Under the pieces are notes generated by a model. That model did no database searches and was not told where the DNA came from. It saw only the letters and a list, made by a program, of their open reading frames with translations. The position numbers and the translations under genes were made by a program. A DNA stretch of 64,000 bases from a bacterium (lineage in GTDB: Bacteria > Desulfobacterota > Binatia > HRBIN30 > CADEER01), in assembly GCA_030430165.1 (NCBI GenBank), contig JAUIGL010000005.1:104001-168000 (forward strand). The letters run 5' to 3'. Below are positions 26,095 through 36,830 of the stretch, in pieces (position 1 is the first letter of the stretch; every line of letters begins with the position of its first letter).

Positions 26095-26361
26095 ATGGAG
26101 GCAACGCAAAAGAAACAGGAGCTGGTCGAGGAGTACCGGCTCCACCCGACCGATACCGGGTCGCCTGAGGTGCAGATTGCGTTGCTCAGTGAGAGAATCG
26201 ACTACCTGACGGAGCACTTCAAGGTCCACAAAAAGGACCACCATTCGCGCCGCGGGCTGCTCAAGCTCGTCGGTCAGCGACGCCGCTTGTTGGACTACCT
26301 CAAGCGGTCCGACAACGAGCGCTACAAGAGCATCATCGAACGACTCGGCCTGCGCCGCTAA
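26095..26361 (+). CDS. rpsO: 30S ribosomal protein S15
   Basis: S15 is a primary 16S rRNA-binding protein. The 88 residues carry [19 protein letters not shown] and [21 protein letters not shown]. Two ATG codons are adjacent (26092 and 26095); the second leaves a more usual distance from the CGGAGG at 26085-26090. As in many bacteria, it precedes pnp. The 126-bp gap before it contains a weak TTTACA element near 26034. Confidence 0.95.
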   Translation: MEATQKKQELVEEYRLHPTDTGSPEVQIALLSERIDYLTEHFKVHKKDHHSRRGLLKLVGQRRRLLDYLKRSDNERYKSIIERLGLRR

Positions 26362-26443
26362 GCCAGCGCCGACAATTCGAGACTCCGGTACAGGGGTCGA
26401 CCTTCCTCCCCCAGTGAAGGGCTCGTACGCCCGGGAGGTACCC

Positions 26444-28534
26444 ATGGTACACAAGGTCGAGATTGATTATCACGGCAGCCGTTTGTCCTTAGAGACCGGC
26501 CGGCTCGCCAAACAGGCCGGAGGGGCAGTTCTCTGCCAGCACGGCGATACCGTCGTTCTTGCGACGGCGACGGCGGCGCAGAGCGCCCGCGAGGGAATCG
26601 ACTTCTTCCCGCTGACCGTCGACTACCAGGAGAAGACGTTTGCCGCCGGAAAGATCCCCGGTGGTTTCTTCAAGCGCGAAGGCCGACCGACCGAGAAGGA
26701 GACGCTGACGTCGCGCCTGATCGACCGGCCGATCCGCCCGCTGTTCGCCGATGGTTTCGCTTGCGAGACCCAGGTGGTGGCGACAGTGCTGTCGGTCGAC
26801 GGCATCAACGATGCCGACATGGTGGCGATGATCGCCGCGTCGGCCGCCCTGCACATTTCGGACATTCCTTTTCTCGGTCCGATCGCCGGTGTCCGCATGG
26901 GACGGAAAGATGGTCAGCTGATCGTCAATCCTTCGCAGAGCGACGAACCGGGCGATCTCAACCTGATCGTCGCCGGCTCGCGCGACGGCCTGGTGATGGT
27001 CGAGGGGGGAGCGCAGGTCCTCACCGAGGACATCATGCTCGACGCGCTGTTCACCGCGCAGGACGCGATGCAGCCGGTGCTCGACATGCAAGACGAGCTG
27101 CGCAAGAAGGCGGGCAAGGACAAGCGCGAGGTCACCCCGCCGGAGAAGGACGAGGCGCTCGCCAAGGCGGTCGAGAAGGCCGGACTCAAGCACCTCAAGA
27201 AGGCGCTCAAGGTCAAAGAGAAGCTCGATCGTTACGCCGCGCTTCGCGAAGCCGAGGCTGCGACCACGGCGGATCTCGGCGACGACTACGCCGACCGCGC
27301 CGGCGACGTGCGATCGGCCTTCGACGGCCTCAAGAAGAAGGTGGTCCGCGGGATGATCTCGAAGGACAAGAAGCGGCTCGACGGCCGCGGTCCGGAGGAC
27401 GTCCGCGCGATCAACTGCGAGGTGCAGGTGCTGCCGCGGACCCACGGTTCGGCGGTCTTCACCCGCGGCGAGACGCAGGCTCTGGCGGTGACCACGCTCG
27501 GTACCGGAACCGACGAGCAGCGCGTCGACGCGCTGGTCGGCGAGCACTTCCGCAAGTTCATGCTGCACTACAACTTCCCGCCCTACAGCGTCGGCGAGGT
27601 CAAGTTCCTGCGCGGCCCCGGTCGGCGTGAGATCGGCCACGGCGCGCTGGCGCAGCGGGCGCTGACGGCGGTGTTGCCGTCGCCCGAGGACTTCCCCTAC
27701 ACCATCCGCGTGGTCTCCGAGATCCTCGAGTCGAACGGCTCGTCCTCGATGGCCTCGGTGTGCGGCGGCAGCTTGTCGATGATGGACGCCGGCGTGCCGC
27801 TCAAGGCGCCGGTGGCCGGCATCGCGATGGGTCTCATCGAAGAGGGCGACGAGATCACCGTGCTCTCCGACATCCTCGGCGACGAGGACCATCTCGGTGA
27901 CATGGACTTCAAGGTCGCCGGAACTGCCGAAGGTGTCACTGCGCTGCAGATGGACATCAAGATCAACGGCATCTCGAAGGAGATCATGACCACCGCGCTC
28001 GAGCAGGCTCGCGAGGGCAGGTTGCACATCCTCGGCGAGATGGCGAAGGCGCTGGATACGCAGCGCGACGAAATCTCCACCTACGCGCCGCGCATCGAGA
28101 CGATGAAGATCAACCCCGACAAGATCCGTGACTTGATCGGCCCCGGAGGAAAGGTGATCCGCGGGATCGTCGAAGAGACCGGCGCCAAGATCGACGTCCA
28201 GGATGACGGCACGGTGCTGATCGCGTCGGCCGACGGCGAGTCGATGCGCAAGGCCATGGAGACCGTCGAGGCGATCACCATGGAGGCGAAGGTCGGCAAG
28301 ATCTACACCGGCACCGTGCGCCGCGTCGTCGACTTCGGGGCGTTCGTCGAGATCCTGCCGGGCACCGACGGGTTGCTGCACATCTCCCAGATCGGCCCCG
28401 GCCGGGTGCAGAAGGTGTCCGACGAGCTCAAGGAAGGCGACCAGGTTCCGGTCAAGGTCCTCGAGGTCGATCGCTCGGGCAAGATTCGTCTGAGCCGCAA
28501 AGAAGCGCTCGCCGAGCTCGGCGAGAAGAAGTAG
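26444..28534 (+). CDS. pnp: Polyribonucleotide nucleotidyltransferase (PNPase)
   Basis: PNPase is a 3'-5' phosphorolytic exoribonuclease of the RNA degradosome. The 696 residues show two RNase PH domains ([20 protein letters not shown] and [26 protein letters not shown]), the all-helical linker, the KH domain ([14 protein letters not shown]) and the S1 domain ([20 protein letters not shown]). GGGAGG precedes the ATG at 26444, which matches the family start better than an upstream ATG at 26414. Confidence 0.96.
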   Translation: MVHKVEIDYHGSRLSLETGRLAKQAGGAVLCQHGDTVVLATATAAQSAREGIDFFPLTVDYQEKTFAAGKIPGGFFKREGRPTEKETLTSRLIDRPIRPLFADGFACETQVVATVLSVDGINDADMVAMIAASAALHISDIPFLGPIAGVRMGRKDGQLIVNPSQSDEPGDLNLIVAGSRDGLVMVEGGAQVLTEDIMLDALFTAQDAMQPVLDMQDELRKKAGKDKREVTPPEKDEALAKAVEKAGLKHLKKALKVKEKLDRYAALREAEAATTADLGDDYADRAGDVRSAFDGLKKKVVRGMISKDKKRLDGRGPEDVRAINCEVQVLPRTHGSAVFTRGETQALAVTTLGTGTDEQRVDALVGEHFRKFMLHYNFPPYSVGEVKFLRGPGRREIGHGALAQRALTAVLPSPEDFPYTIRVVSEILESNGSSSMASVCGGSLSMMDAGVPLKAPVAGIAMGLIEEGDEITVLSDILGDEDHLGDMDFKVAGTAEGVTALQMDIKINGISKEIMTTALEQAREGRLHILGEMAKALDTQRDEISTYAPRIETMKINPDKIRDLIGPGGKVIRGIVEETGAKIDVQDDGTVLIASADGESMRKAMETVEAITMEAKVGKIYTGTVRRVVDFGAFVEILPGTDGLLHISQIGPGRVQKVSDELKEGDQVPVKVLEVDRSGKIRLSRKEALAELGEKK

Positions 28535-28541
28535 TCGGGCG

Positions 28542-28582
28542 GGCCGCGCGCAGCCGGTGGAAAACTCCGGTTGCGCGCGGCC
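28542..28582 (+). terminator. Long GC-rich hairpin after pnp
   Basis: A 16-bp stem (28542-28557 with 28567-28582, one G-U pair) and a 9-nt loop lie directly after the pnp stop. No T-tract follows. Known pnp transcripts are often controlled by RNA hairpins, but here a 3'-end or processing role is only inferred. Confidence 0.5.
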
Positions 28583-28608
28583 GATCCGCACGTCAACCTC
28601 GTTTGCGC

Positions 28609-29865
28609 ATGGTTGAACGCTCTCAGCTGGCAAACGGTATCCGCGTCGTCTCCGAGCGGATGGACGATGCCCCCTCGGTGACCCTCGGGATCTGGGTCGA
28701 GAACGGGTCCCGCTTCGAACAACGCGACCAAGCCGGGATCTCCCACTTTCTCGAGCACCTCTTGTTCAAGGGGACCGAGCGCCGCAGTGCGGCCCAGATC
28801 GCCGAGCAGATCGACTCGGTCGGCGGCGTGCTCAACGCGTTCACCGGCAAGGAATGCACCTGCTACTACGCGCGGGTCCTCGCCGAGGACTTCGACCTCG
28901 CCTCCGAGCTGCTGGCCGACATTTTTCTCAACTCGGTCCTGGACCCGGAGGAGATCGAGCGCGAGCGCGGTGTGATTCTCCAGGAGATCTCGCAGGGGGA
29001 GGACACCCCCGACGAGTTCATCCACGACGTCTTCAACCTGAACTACTGGCGCGGGCACCCGCTCAGCTATCCGATCTGCGGCTCGGCGCAGACCGTCGGC
29101 GCTCTGCAGCGCGAAGACTTCGTCGAATTCGTCAGCGCCCGCTATCGGCCGGACCGCTTGGTCTTCACCGCCGCCGGCAACTTGCGCCACGAGGACGTGG
29201 TCCGCTGGGTCGAGAGCACCTGTGGCGAGCTCGCCGGCCGCTCGGCAGCGGTCGAAGAAGCACCGGCGAGCGGTCAGGGCGGCCTGTTTCGGGTCGACAA
29301 GCAGCTCGAGCAGGTGCACCTCTGCTTCGGCATGGAGGGCGTCTCGCAGGCGTCGGACGCCCGCTTCGCTGCCTACCTGTTGAGCACGGCCCTCGGCGGC
29401 GGCATGAGCTCGCGCCTGTTCCAGGAGATTCGCGAGAAGCGCGGGCGCGCCTATTCGGTGTACTCGTTCTTGTCGTGCTACCGAGATTCGGGCTACCTCG
29501 GGATCTACGCCGGCACTTCGCCGGAGTGGGCTCAGGAGGTGGTCGAGGTGGTCACCGACGAGATTGCCGCAGTTGCGCGCGCAGGGCTGAGAGACGACGA
29601 GCTCGAGCGCGCCAAGAAGCAGTTGAAGGGCGGGATGTTGCTCGGCCTCGAGACCAGCGACAGCCGCATGACCCGAGTCGCCAAGAACGAGATCTACTTC
29701 GGACGCCACTTCTCGATCGACGAGGTCGCCCAGCGGATCGACGATACCACCAACGACGAGGTGATCGCGTTCGCCGAAAAGCTCGGCCGACAGGAGACGT
29801 CTGCGCTGGCGATCCTCGGCAGTCTGGACACCGGCATCGAGGCGGGAATCTGGAATGGCGGCTGA
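28609..29865 (+). CDS. M16 family zinc peptidase
   Basis: This is a processing-peptidase-like zinc protease of 418 residues. The inverted zinc motif HFLEH, with the downstream Glu in [10 protein letters not shown], marks an active M16 subunit, and the C-terminal half has the [24 protein letters not shown] region. It is the usual neighbour of pnp and dut in this operon. No signal peptide is seen, so it is cytosolic. The ATG at 28609 is preferred to the TTG at 28603. Confidence 0.9.
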   Translation: MVERSQLANGIRVVSERMDDAPSVTLGIWVENGSRFEQRDQAGISHFLEHLLFKGTERRSAAQIAEQIDSVGGVLNAFTGKECTCYYARVLAEDFDLASELLADIFLNSVLDPEEIERERGVILQEISQGEDTPDEFIHDVFNLNYWRGHPLSYPICGSAQTVGALQREDFVEFVSARYRPDRLVFTAAGNLRHEDVVRWVESTCGELAGRSAAVEEAPASGQGGLFRVDKQLEQVHLCFGMEGVSQASDARFAAYLLSTALGGGMSSRLFQEIREKRGRAYSVYSFLSCYRDSGYLGIYAGTSPEWAQEVVEVVTDEIAAVARAGLRDDELERAKKQLKGGMLLGLETSDSRMTRVAKNEIYFGRHFSIDEVAQRIDDTTNDEVIAFAEKLGRQETSALAILGSLDTGIEAGIWNGG

Positions 29866-30364
29866 GCGGACGCCGGCCGCCGCCCCAGTCGAATCGCCCC
29901 TCAACGTGCGGGTCCGCCGGGTCCGCGACCACCCGAGCCCGCTGCCGCTCCCCGAGTACCAAACCGAGGCTGCGGCCGGACTCGACCTGAGGGCCGATGC
30001 CGACCAGGAGATTGCCCTCGATCCGGGGGAGCGGGCTAGGATCCCGACCGGGCTCGTTGTAGAGCTACCGAATGGATTCGAGGCCCAGATCCGACCGCGT
30101 AGCGGACTGGCCTTGCGGCATGGAGTGACGCTTCTGAATTCGCCGGGGACCATCGATGCCGACTACCGGGGCGAGATCCAGGTGATTCTCGTCAATCTCG
30201 GACGCGAACGATTCGTCGTTCGGCGAGGGGACCGGATCGCGCAAATGGTGGTAGCCCCGGTGACCAGGGTGCACCTGACGGAATCGAAAGAGCTCAGCGC
30301 CACCGCGCGCGGCTCCGGCGGTTTCGGGCACACCGGGCGCGCCGACGACCCCGACGCATCCTGA
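29855..30364 (+). CDS. dut: dUTP diphosphatase
   Basis: This trimeric dUTPase hydrolyses dUTP to dUMP and keeps uracil out of DNA. The 169 residues carry the five family motifs, including [38 protein letters not shown] and the C-terminal [10 protein letters not shown] that closes over the active site. It overlaps the M16 gene by 11 nt. Confidence 0.95.
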   Translation: MAAERTPAAAPVESPLNVRVRRVRDHPSPLPLPEYQTEAAAGLDLRADADQEIALDPGERARIPTGLVVELPNGFEAQIRPRSGLALRHGVTLLNSPGTIDADYRGEIQVILVNLGRERFVVRRGDRIAQMVVAPVTRVHLTESKELSATARGSGGFGHTGRADDPDAS

Positions 30365-30402
30365 GCGGAAGGCGTCGCCGGAGAGAGAGGAAGGCGGATT
30401 AG

Positions 30403-30654
30403 GTGCAGGCGAAGGTATACGTAACCCCCAAGGCCGGCGTGCTCGATCCCGCCGGAAAGGCAACCGAACGGGCGCTCCATTCGTTGGGCTTCGTCGGTGT
30501 CCACGACGTGCGACTCGGCCGTTACATCACCATGGAGATCGACGGTGATCCTGCCGACGTGACCGCGCGGGTCGACGACATGTGCCGGCAGCTGCTCGCA
30601 AACGGGGTCATCGAGGACTACCGCTTCGAGCTGGCCGAGAGCAGCGAGCAATGA
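30403..30654 (+). CDS. purS: Phosphoribosylformylglycinamidine synthase subunit PurS
   Basis: PurS is the small structural subunit of the three-part FGAM synthase. The 83 residues include KVYVTPKAGVLDPAGKATERAL and GRYITMEI. It starts at GTG 30403 and is followed by purQ and purL, the other two subunits. Confidence 0.92.
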   Translation: MQAKVYVTPKAGVLDPAGKATERALHSLGFVGVHDVRLGRYITMEIDGDPADVTARVDDMCRQLLANGVIEDYRFELAESSEQ

Positions 30655-30712
30655 TGCCGCGCGAGGCGGAGATCGCATGCGCCGGCCTCGGCCGGGCGCG
30701 GGGTCTCGTGTA

Positions 30713-31417
30713 ATGCGCTGCGGGGTGGTGTCGTTTCCGGGGTCGCTCGACGACGCCGATACCGTCCATGCTCTGACCGACGTGCTCGGTTTCGAGGGCG
30801 TTCCCCTCTGGCACAAGGACCGCGACCTGCACGGGGTCGATTGGATCTTGCTGCCCGGTGGGTTTTCCTACGGTGACTACCTGCGCTCCGGAGCCCTGGC
30901 GCGCTTCGCGCCGGTGATGGACACGGTGATCGAGTTCGCCCGCAGCGGCGGACTGGTGATGGGCCTGTGCAACGGTTTCCAGGTGCTCTGCGAAGCGGGA
31001 TTGTTGCCCGGCGCCCTGGTGCGAAACCGCAGCATGATGTTCGTCTGCGATGCGGTCCATCTCCGAGTCGAACGCAACGACACCCCGTTCACCGGGGCCT
31101 GCGAGCCCGGAGAGCGATTGGTTCTGCCGATCAAGCACGGCGAGGGGTGCTACGTTGCCGACGACGCAACGTTGCGCCGCATCGAGGAGAACGGCCAGGT
31201 GGTCGTCCGCTATGTCGATGCCAACGGCGAGACCACCGATGCCGCCAACCCCAACGGTTCGCTCAACAACATCGCCGGCGTCGTCAACGACGCGGGAAAC
31301 GTCTTCGGAATGATGCCGCACGCCGAGCACGCCTGCGAGGGGCTGAGCGGTCTGCGGGACGGCGCGAAATTCTTCCGCTCGGTCGACTCCTGGCTGAAGA
31401 ACGGGGGGCGGGCGTGA
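30713..31417 (+). CDS. purQ: Phosphoribosylformylglycinamidine synthase subunit PurQ
   Basis: PurQ is the glutaminase subunit that delivers ammonia to PurL. The class I glutamine amidotransferase triad is visible: Cys in GLCNGFQVL, and His and Glu in PHAEHACE near the C-terminus. The start is uncertain: the ATG at 30713 gives the family N-terminus ([11 protein letters not shown]), while the ATG at 30677 has a better Shine-Dalgarno (CGGAG). It overlaps purL by 4 nt (GTGA). Confidence 0.92.
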   Translation: MRCGVVSFPGSLDDADTVHALTDVLGFEGVPLWHKDRDLHGVDWILLPGGFSYGDYLRSGALARFAPVMDTVIEFARSGGLVMGLCNGFQVLCEAGLLPGALVRNRSMMFVCDAVHLRVERNDTPFTGACEPGERLVLPIKHGEGCYVADDATLRRIEENGQVVVRYVDANGETTDAANPNGSLNNIAGVVNDAGNVFGMMPHAEHACEGLSGLRDGAKFFRSVDSWLKNGGRA

Positions 31418-33633
31418 GCTACGAACCTGTCGACGAGCAAACCGCGCTCGCGCACGGACTGACCAAGGAGGAGTTCGCCGAGCTGTGTCGCGGCATCGGC
31501 CGTGTTCCCAACCTGGTCGAGCTCGGCATTGCCTCGGTGATGTGGTCGGAGCACTGCAGCTACAAGAGCTCGCGCGCGGTTCTCAGGGATCTGCCGACCG
31601 AGGGGCCGCAAGTGCTACAGGGACCGGGCGAGAACGCGGGCGCGGTTGCGATCGGCGACGGCCTGGCCGCGGTGTTCAAGATCGAGAGCCACAATCACCC
31701 GTCCTACATCGAGCCCTACCAGGGCGCCGCAACCGGTGTCGGCGGGATCATGCGCGACGTCTTCACGATGGGTGCGCGCCCGATCGCCAACATGAACTCG
31801 CTGCGCTTCGGCAGCTTCGATCATCCGCGGACCCGCTACCTGGTCTCGGGCGTGGTCGCCGGGATCGGCGGCTACGGCAACTGCGTCGGCGTGCCGACGG
31901 TCGGCGGCGAGATCTACTTCGACCGCGGCTACAACGGCAACATTCTGGTCAACGCCTTCACCCTGGGGATCGTTCGCGAGGACGGCATCTTTCGCGCCGA
32001 GGCGTCGGGCGTCGGCAACCCGGTCCTCTACGTCGGTTCGAAGACCGGTCGCGACGGCATCCACGGCGCCAGCTTACTGGCCTCCTCGGAGTTCGACGAC
32101 GAGACCGAAGAGAAGCGGCCGACCGTGCAGGTGGGCGACCCGTTCACCGAGAAGCTGTTGATCGAAGCGTGCCTCGAGCTGATGGAGAAGGACGCGATCG
32201 TCGCCATCCAGGACATGGGTGCGGCCGGCTTGACCAGCTCCTCGGTGGAGATGGCCGACCGCGGCCAGGTCGGTATCCGCATCGACCTCGACCGAGTACC
32301 GAAGCGAGAGGCGCGAATCACGCCGTACGAGATCATGCTCTCGGAATCCCAAGAGCGGATGCTGATCGTCGCCCGCGCCGGTTCCGAGCACGTCGTGCAG
32401 GAGGTCTTCCAGAAGTGGGATCTCGACGCCGCCGTGATCGGCGAGGTCACCGACGATCGCATGCTGCGGGTGCTGGCGGAAGGCGAGGAGGTGGTCGCGA
32501 TGCCGATCGATCCGCTCGCCAACGGCGCGCCGGTCTACGAGCGTCACTTCGCGCCACCGGCGAAGCTGGCCGATCAACAGCGCTTGTCGCTCGGCGACGT
32601 GCCGCCCCCCGGCGACTACGATCGCACTCTCAAGCAATTGCTCGGTTCGCCCAACATCGCGTCGCGGCGCTGGGTCTACCAGCAGTACGACCAGTTCGTC
32701 GGCGGCAACACGATGGTTCGGCCGGGTTCGGATGCCGCGGTCGTTCGCGTCAAGGGAACCAACAAGGCGCTGGCGATGAGCGTCGACTGCAACAGCCGCT
32801 ACTGTCAGCTCGACCCCTACGTCGGAGCGATGACCGCGGTCGTCGAGTCGGCGCGCAACGTCGTCTGCGCCGGCGCCGAGCCGATCGGCGTCACCGACTG
32901 CCTCAACTTCGGAAATCCCGAAAAGCCGGAGATCATGTGGCAGTTCCGCGAGGCGATCAAAGGCATTCGCGATGCCTGCGGCGCCTTGGGGTTGCCGGTC
33001 GTCAGTGGCAACGTGAGCTTCTACAACGAGACCGACGGCCGCGCGATTCCGCCGACGCCGACGATCGCAATGGTCGGACTGATCGAGGACGTTCGGCACC
33101 AGTGCACCCAGTGGTTCGAGAACGACGGCGATCTCGTCGTTTTACTCGGCCGGACGCGCGAGGAGCTCGGCGGAACCGAGTACCTGGCGACCATCCACGG
33201 GATCGAGAAGGGCACTCCGCCGTGGATGGACCTGGCGGTCGAGAAGGCGGTGCAGAGGGTGTGTCTGCGGGCGATTCGCGAAGACCTCCTGGTCTCGGCG
33301 CACGACGTTTCCGAGGGCGGTTTGGCGGTGGCGCTCGCCGAGTGCTGTATTTCCGGGCCAGGCAAGCCGCTCGGTGCCGAGATCGATCTCGAGGCTTCGA
33401 TCCGTCCGGACGCGTGGTTGTTCGGCGAGAGTCAGTCGCGAATTCTCGTGTCGCTGCGTTCGAAGCAATTGACCCGGCTGAGAGAGTTGGCCGCCGACAA
33501 CGAGGTTCCGCTGTCGGTGCTCGGCACGGTGCGCGGCAGCAGATTGCGCGCCGGGCGCTTGATCGATGCCGACGTGCAAGAGCTGCGCGACCTTTGGTCG
33601 AACGCGCTCGGCGATCTGATGGAGGGGCACTGA
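31414..33633 (+). CDS. purL: Phosphoribosylformylglycinamidine synthase subunit PurL
   Basis: PurL is the ATP-dependent synthetase subunit converting FGAR to FGAM in purine synthesis. The 739 residues are the small-type PurL that works with PurS and PurQ. Motifs: [32 protein letters not shown], and the second-half GGLAVALAE. It starts at GTG 31414, overlapping the purQ stop. Confidence 0.96.
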   Translation: MSYEPVDEQTALAHGLTKEEFAELCRGIGRVPNLVELGIASVMWSEHCSYKSSRAVLRDLPTEGPQVLQGPGENAGAVAIGDGLAAVFKIESHNHPSYIEPYQGAATGVGGIMRDVFTMGARPIANMNSLRFGSFDHPRTRYLVSGVVAGIGGYGNCVGVPTVGGEIYFDRGYNGNILVNAFTLGIVREDGIFRAEASGVGNPVLYVGSKTGRDGIHGASLLASSEFDDETEEKRPTVQVGDPFTEKLLIEACLELMEKDAIVAIQDMGAAGLTSSSVEMADRGQVGIRIDLDRVPKREARITPYEIMLSESQERMLIVARAGSEHVVQEVFQKWDLDAAVIGEVTDDRMLRVLAEGEEVVAMPIDPLANGAPVYERHFAPPAKLADQQRLSLGDVPPPGDYDRTLKQLLGSPNIASRRWVYQQYDQFVGGNTMVRPGSDAAVVRVKGTNKALAMSVDCNSRYCQLDPYVGAMTAVVESARNVVCAGAEPIGVTDCLNFGNPEKPEIMWQFREAIKGIRDACGALGLPVVSGNVSFYNETDGRAIPPTPTIAMVGLIEDVRHQCTQWFENDGDLVVLLGRTREELGGTEYLATIHGIEKGTPPWMDLAVEKAVQRVCLRAIREDLLVSAHDVSEGGLAVALAECCISGPGKPLGAEIDLEASIRPDAWLFGESQSRILVSLRSKQLTRLRELAADNEVPLSVLGTVRGSRLRAGRLIDADVQELRDLWSNALGDLMEGH

Positions 33634-33697
33634 GGCGGTCTCTCGCCCTTTGTCGCGGGAAGGTGTAGACAGGGGGCTCAGTGCACCCTGCGGCGGA

Positions 33698-35137
33698 ATG
33701 ACGGCAGAAACCCGACCGGAACGGAAAGCGGACCGCTTTCACGACGAATGCGGGGTCGTGGGCGTCTACGGACACCCGGAGGCGGCCAATCTCGCCTACC
33801 TCGGCTTGTACGCTCTGCAGCACCGCGGCCAGGAGGGCGCCGGCATCGTGTCGTCGGATGGCCAGCTTCTGATGTCGCACCGCGGCCTCGGGTTGGTTGC
33901 GGACGTCTTCGACCAGGACGTCATGCGTCGCCTGGTCGGCAACGCGGCTATTGCACACAACCGCTATTCCACCGCCGGACGCACGCTGCTCAAGAATACC
34001 CAGCCGTTCGTCGTCGAGTTCGTCGGCGGCGGGCTCGCCGTCGCCCACAACGGCAACATCGTCAACGCGCTGCAGCTGCGCGAGGAGCTCGAGGAGCGCG
34101 GGTCGATCTTCCAGTCTTCGGTCGATACCGAGGTGATCATTCATCTGATGGCGGCGGTCGCGGGAGGCTCGACGGTCGAACGAGCGATCGAGGCGCTTTC
34201 GCAGGTGCAGGGCGCGTACTCGTTGCTGCTCCTCGATCGCGACCAGATGATCGCGATCCGCGATCCGCACGGCTTTCGGCCGTTGGTCCTCGGGCGGATC
34301 AAGGATGCGGTCGTGGTCGCGTCCGAGACCTGCGCGCTCGACTTGATCGGCGCCGACTACGAAAGGGAAGTCGAACCGGGCGAGGTCGTGGTTGCGTCGA
34401 AGAAAGGCCTGGAGAGCCATTTCCCGTTCAAGTCGGCCGAGGCGCACCGCTGCGTCTTCGAATACGTCTACTTCTCGCGTCCCGACAGCACCATCTACGG
34501 GCGCAGCGTCTACCAGGTGCGCAAGGCGCTCGGCCGGCGCCTCGCTCAAGAACGACCGGCCGAGGCCGATCTCGTCATCCCGGTTCCCGATTCCGGAGTG
34601 CCGGCGGCGCTCGGCTTTGCCGAGGAGTCGGGGTACGAGTTCGATTTCGGGCTGATTCGCAATCACTACGTCGGTCGGACCTTCATCGAACCGCAGGACG
34701 AGATTCGCCACTTCGGCGTCAAGGTGAAGCTCAACGCGCAGCGCCAGGTGCTCCAGAACAAACGGGTGGTGGTCGTCGACGATTCGATCGTGCGCGGCAC
34801 GACCAGTCGCAAGATCGTCGCCATGTTGCGCCAGGGCGGGGCGAGCGAGGTGCACATGCGCATCAGCTCGCCGCCGACGATCGGTCCCTGCTTCTACGGT
34901 GTCGACACGCCGACGCGCGACGAGTTGGTCGCGTCGTCTCACTCGGTCGAGCAGATTCGCGAGTACATCGGGGCCGACTCGCTCGGCTTCCTGAGCGAAG
35001 AGGGCTTGTACGGGTTTCTCCCCGAGCCCAGCTCCAAGGGATACTGTGACGCGTGCTTCACCGGTCGCTATCCGGTGCGCGTCGCCGACGACGGACGCTC
35101 GCGCCAACTCGTCCTGTTCGAAGTAAAGGGCGGATGA
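33698..35137 (+). CDS. purF: Amidophosphoribosyltransferase
   Basis: PurF catalyses the first committed step of purine synthesis (PRPP plus glutamine to phosphoribosylamine). The N-terminal Ntn glutaminase begins at Cys18 (ECGVVGVYG) after a 17-residue propeptide, and the PRTase loop is VVVVDDSIVRGTTSRK. Later cysteines (GYCDACFTG) fit the Fe-S-containing class. The ATG at 33698 is chosen over the frame's first start at 33650. The stop TGA is the first part of a heptad repeat element. Confidence 0.95.
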   Translation: MTAETRPERKADRFHDECGVVGVYGHPEAANLAYLGLYALQHRGQEGAGIVSSDGQLLMSHRGLGLVADVFDQDVMRRLVGNAAIAHNRYSTAGRTLLKNTQPFVVEFVGGGLAVAHNGNIVNALQLREELEERGSIFQSSVDTEVIIHLMAAVAGGSTVERAIEALSQVQGAYSLLLLDRDQMIAIRDPHGFRPLVLGRIKDAVVVASETCALDLIGADYEREVEPGEVVVASKKGLESHFPFKSAEAHRCVFEYVYFSRPDSTIYGRSVYQVRKALGRRLAQERPAEADLVIPVPDSGVPAALGFAEESGYEFDFGLIRNHYVGRTFIEPQDEIRHFGVKVKLNAQRQVLQNKRVVVVDDSIVRGTTSRKIVAMLRQGGASEVHMRISSPPTIGPCFYGVDTPTRDELVASSHSVEQIREYIGADSLGFLSEEGLYGFLPEPSSKGYCDACFTGRYPVRVADDGRSRQLVLFEVKGG

Positions 35138-35227
35138 TTCCAGATTCCAAACTCCAGATTCCGATCTCGATACGCTGGGTGCCGAATCGGAGGGTATTTG
35201 GAATGTGGAATTTGGAATCTGGAATTG
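35136..35227. repeat. Inverted heptanucleotide-repeat element, GATTCCA type
   Basis: The left arm is four heptads (gattcca gattcca aactcca gattcc) and the right arm four complementary ones (ggaatgt ggaattt ggaatct ggaattg). Positions 35137-35151 and 35211-35225 are a perfect 15-bp inverted repeat, with a second inner pair tccgat/atcgga. It fills the whole purF-nrdR gap, from inside the purF stop to 5 bases before the nrdR ATG. Confidence 0.75.
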
Positions 35228-35232
35228 TCTGA

Positions 35233-35721
35233 ATGCGCTGCCCGATTTGCCACGAGCTCGACAACCGCGTCATCGATTCGCGGCTGACCAAGGACAACGA
35301 GGTCATTCGCCGCCGGCGCGAGTGCAACAAGTGCGAGCGCCGCTTCACCACCTACGAGCGGGTCGAAGAGGTCCTGCCGCTGTTGGTCAAGAAGGACGAC
35401 CGGCGAGAGGTGTTCGATCGCATGAAGATCGTCACCGGTCTCAAGAAGGCGTGTGAGAAGCGGCCGGTGAGCGCGGCGGCGATCGAGCACGCGGCCGATC
35501 GAGTCGAGCGCATCGTCCAGGAGAGCGGCGAGAAGGAGCTGCCCAGCTCGGTCGTCGGCGAGGCAGTCATGGCCGAGCTGCACAAGCTGGACCAGGTCGC
35601 CTACGTGCGCTTCGCCTCGGTCTATCGATCGTTCCAGGACGTGGGCGAGTTCATGCGCGAGCTGCAGGACCTGGTTGAGGCCGGCAAACGCTCGCGTCGC
35701 GGCCGCCGATCGTCCGACTGA
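35233..35721 (+). CDS. nrdR: Transcriptional repressor NrdR
   Basis: NrdR represses ribonucleotide reductase genes in response to dATP/ATP. The zinc ribbon (CPIC...CNKC) is followed by [11 protein letters not shown] and an ATP-cone (about 50-140). The 162-residue length includes a short basic tail. Its start region overlaps the end of the repeat element, with no clear Shine-Dalgarno. Confidence 0.94.
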   Translation: MRCPICHELDNRVIDSRLTKDNEVIRRRRECNKCERRFTTYERVEEVLPLLVKKDDRREVFDRMKIVTGLKKACEKRPVSAAAIEHAADRVERIVQESGEKELPSSVVGEAVMAELHKLDQVAYVRFASVYRSFQDVGEFMRELQDLVEAGKRSRRGRRSSD

Positions 35722-35723
35722 GC

Positions 35724-36830
35724 ATGGGTGATCCGGCCGACAGCGCGTACATGCTCCAGGCGGTGCGCCTGGCGCGGCGCGGACTGGGACGCACCAGCCC
35801 CAACCCGCCGGTCGGCGCGGTAGTGGTGGCGCGCGGCCGGGTCGTCGGCAAGGGCTACCACATGCGTGCCGGAGCGGCGCACGCCGAGGTCGTGGCGTTG
35901 CGCGACGCCGGAGCCAAGGCGCGCGGTGCGACCCTCTATGTCACCCTGGAGCCTTGCAACCACACCGGGCGAACCCCGCCCTGCACCGAGGCGGTGCTCG
36001 AGGCGGGAGTGCGGCGGGTGGTGGTCGGTGTGCGGGACCCGAATCCGGAGGTTTCCGGCGGCGGCTGCGCGCGCCTGCGCCGCCGTCGGGTCGAGGTCGA
36101 GGTCGGGGTCGAAGCCGAGCGCTGCGCCGAGTTGCTGGCCGCCTTCGCCAAACGCATCACCACCGGCCTGCCGCTGGTCACCCTCAAGCTGGCGGCGACC
36201 CTCGATGGCAGGATCGCCACCCGGACGGGTGACTCGCGCTGGATCACGGGGGAGCGGGCGCGCCGCCGGGTGCACCGCTGGCGCGACGAGATGGATGCGA
36301 TCATGGTCGGAGCGGGGACGGTCCGCGACGACGACCCGGAGCTCACTTGCCGCCTGCCAAACGGACGAGATCCGCTGCGGGTGATCGTCGATGGCCGCCT
36401 GCGTAGCCCACTTTCCGCAAGGGTACTGACAAAGGATCTCGCGAGCGGTACCCTGATCGCTACGGTGAAGCAGAACAGTAGAAAAATCGATACCTTGCGT
36501 CGCCGCGGGGTCGAGGTCGCCGAATTGCCGGGCGACCGCGGTCAGTTCTCGCTGAAGCGTCTGATGCGACTCCTCGGCAAGCGTGGTGTTTCATCCGTGC
36601 TCCTCGAGGGCGGAGCGCAGCTGGCGGCGCGGGCGATCGGCGAGGGGGTCGTCGACAGGGTCGCGTTCTTCCTGGCGCCGAAGCTGGTCGGCGGCGACGG
36701 GCGGACGATGCTCGACGCGCTCGGCGTCGAGCGGCTGTCGGATGCGGTTCGCCTTTCCGACATCCGCTACTCGAAGGTGGGCGAGGACCTGCTGGTCGAA
36801 GCTTCGCTCGGAGGGTGCGATGGAAACTGA
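35724..36830 (+). CDS. ribD: Bifunctional riboflavin deaminase/reductase RibD
   Basis: RibD carries out the second and third steps of riboflavin synthesis. The deaminase domain (1-145) has the zinc/catalytic residues HAEVVAL and [11 protein letters not shown]; the reductase domain (about 150-365) has [13 protein letters not shown] and the NADPH-binding LLEGGAQLA. It follows nrdR after 2 bases and overlaps ribBA by 11 nt. Confidence 0.94.
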   Translation: MGDPADSAYMLQAVRLARRGLGRTSPNPPVGAVVVARGRVVGKGYHMRAGAAHAEVVALRDAGAKARGATLYVTLEPCNHTGRTPPCTEAVLEAGVRRVVVGVRDPNPEVSGGGCARLRRRRVEVEVGVEAERCAELLAAFAKRITTGLPLVTLKLAATLDGRIATRTGDSRWITGERARRRVHRWRDEMDAIMVGAGTVRDDDPELTCRLPNGRDPLRVIVDGRLRSPLSARVLTKDLASGTLIATVKQNSRKIDTLRRRGVEVAELPGDRGQFSLKRLMRLLGKRGVSSVLLEGGAQLAARAIGEGVVDRVAFFLAPKLVGGDGRTMLDALGVERLSDAVRLSDIRYSKVGEDLLVEASLGGCDGN

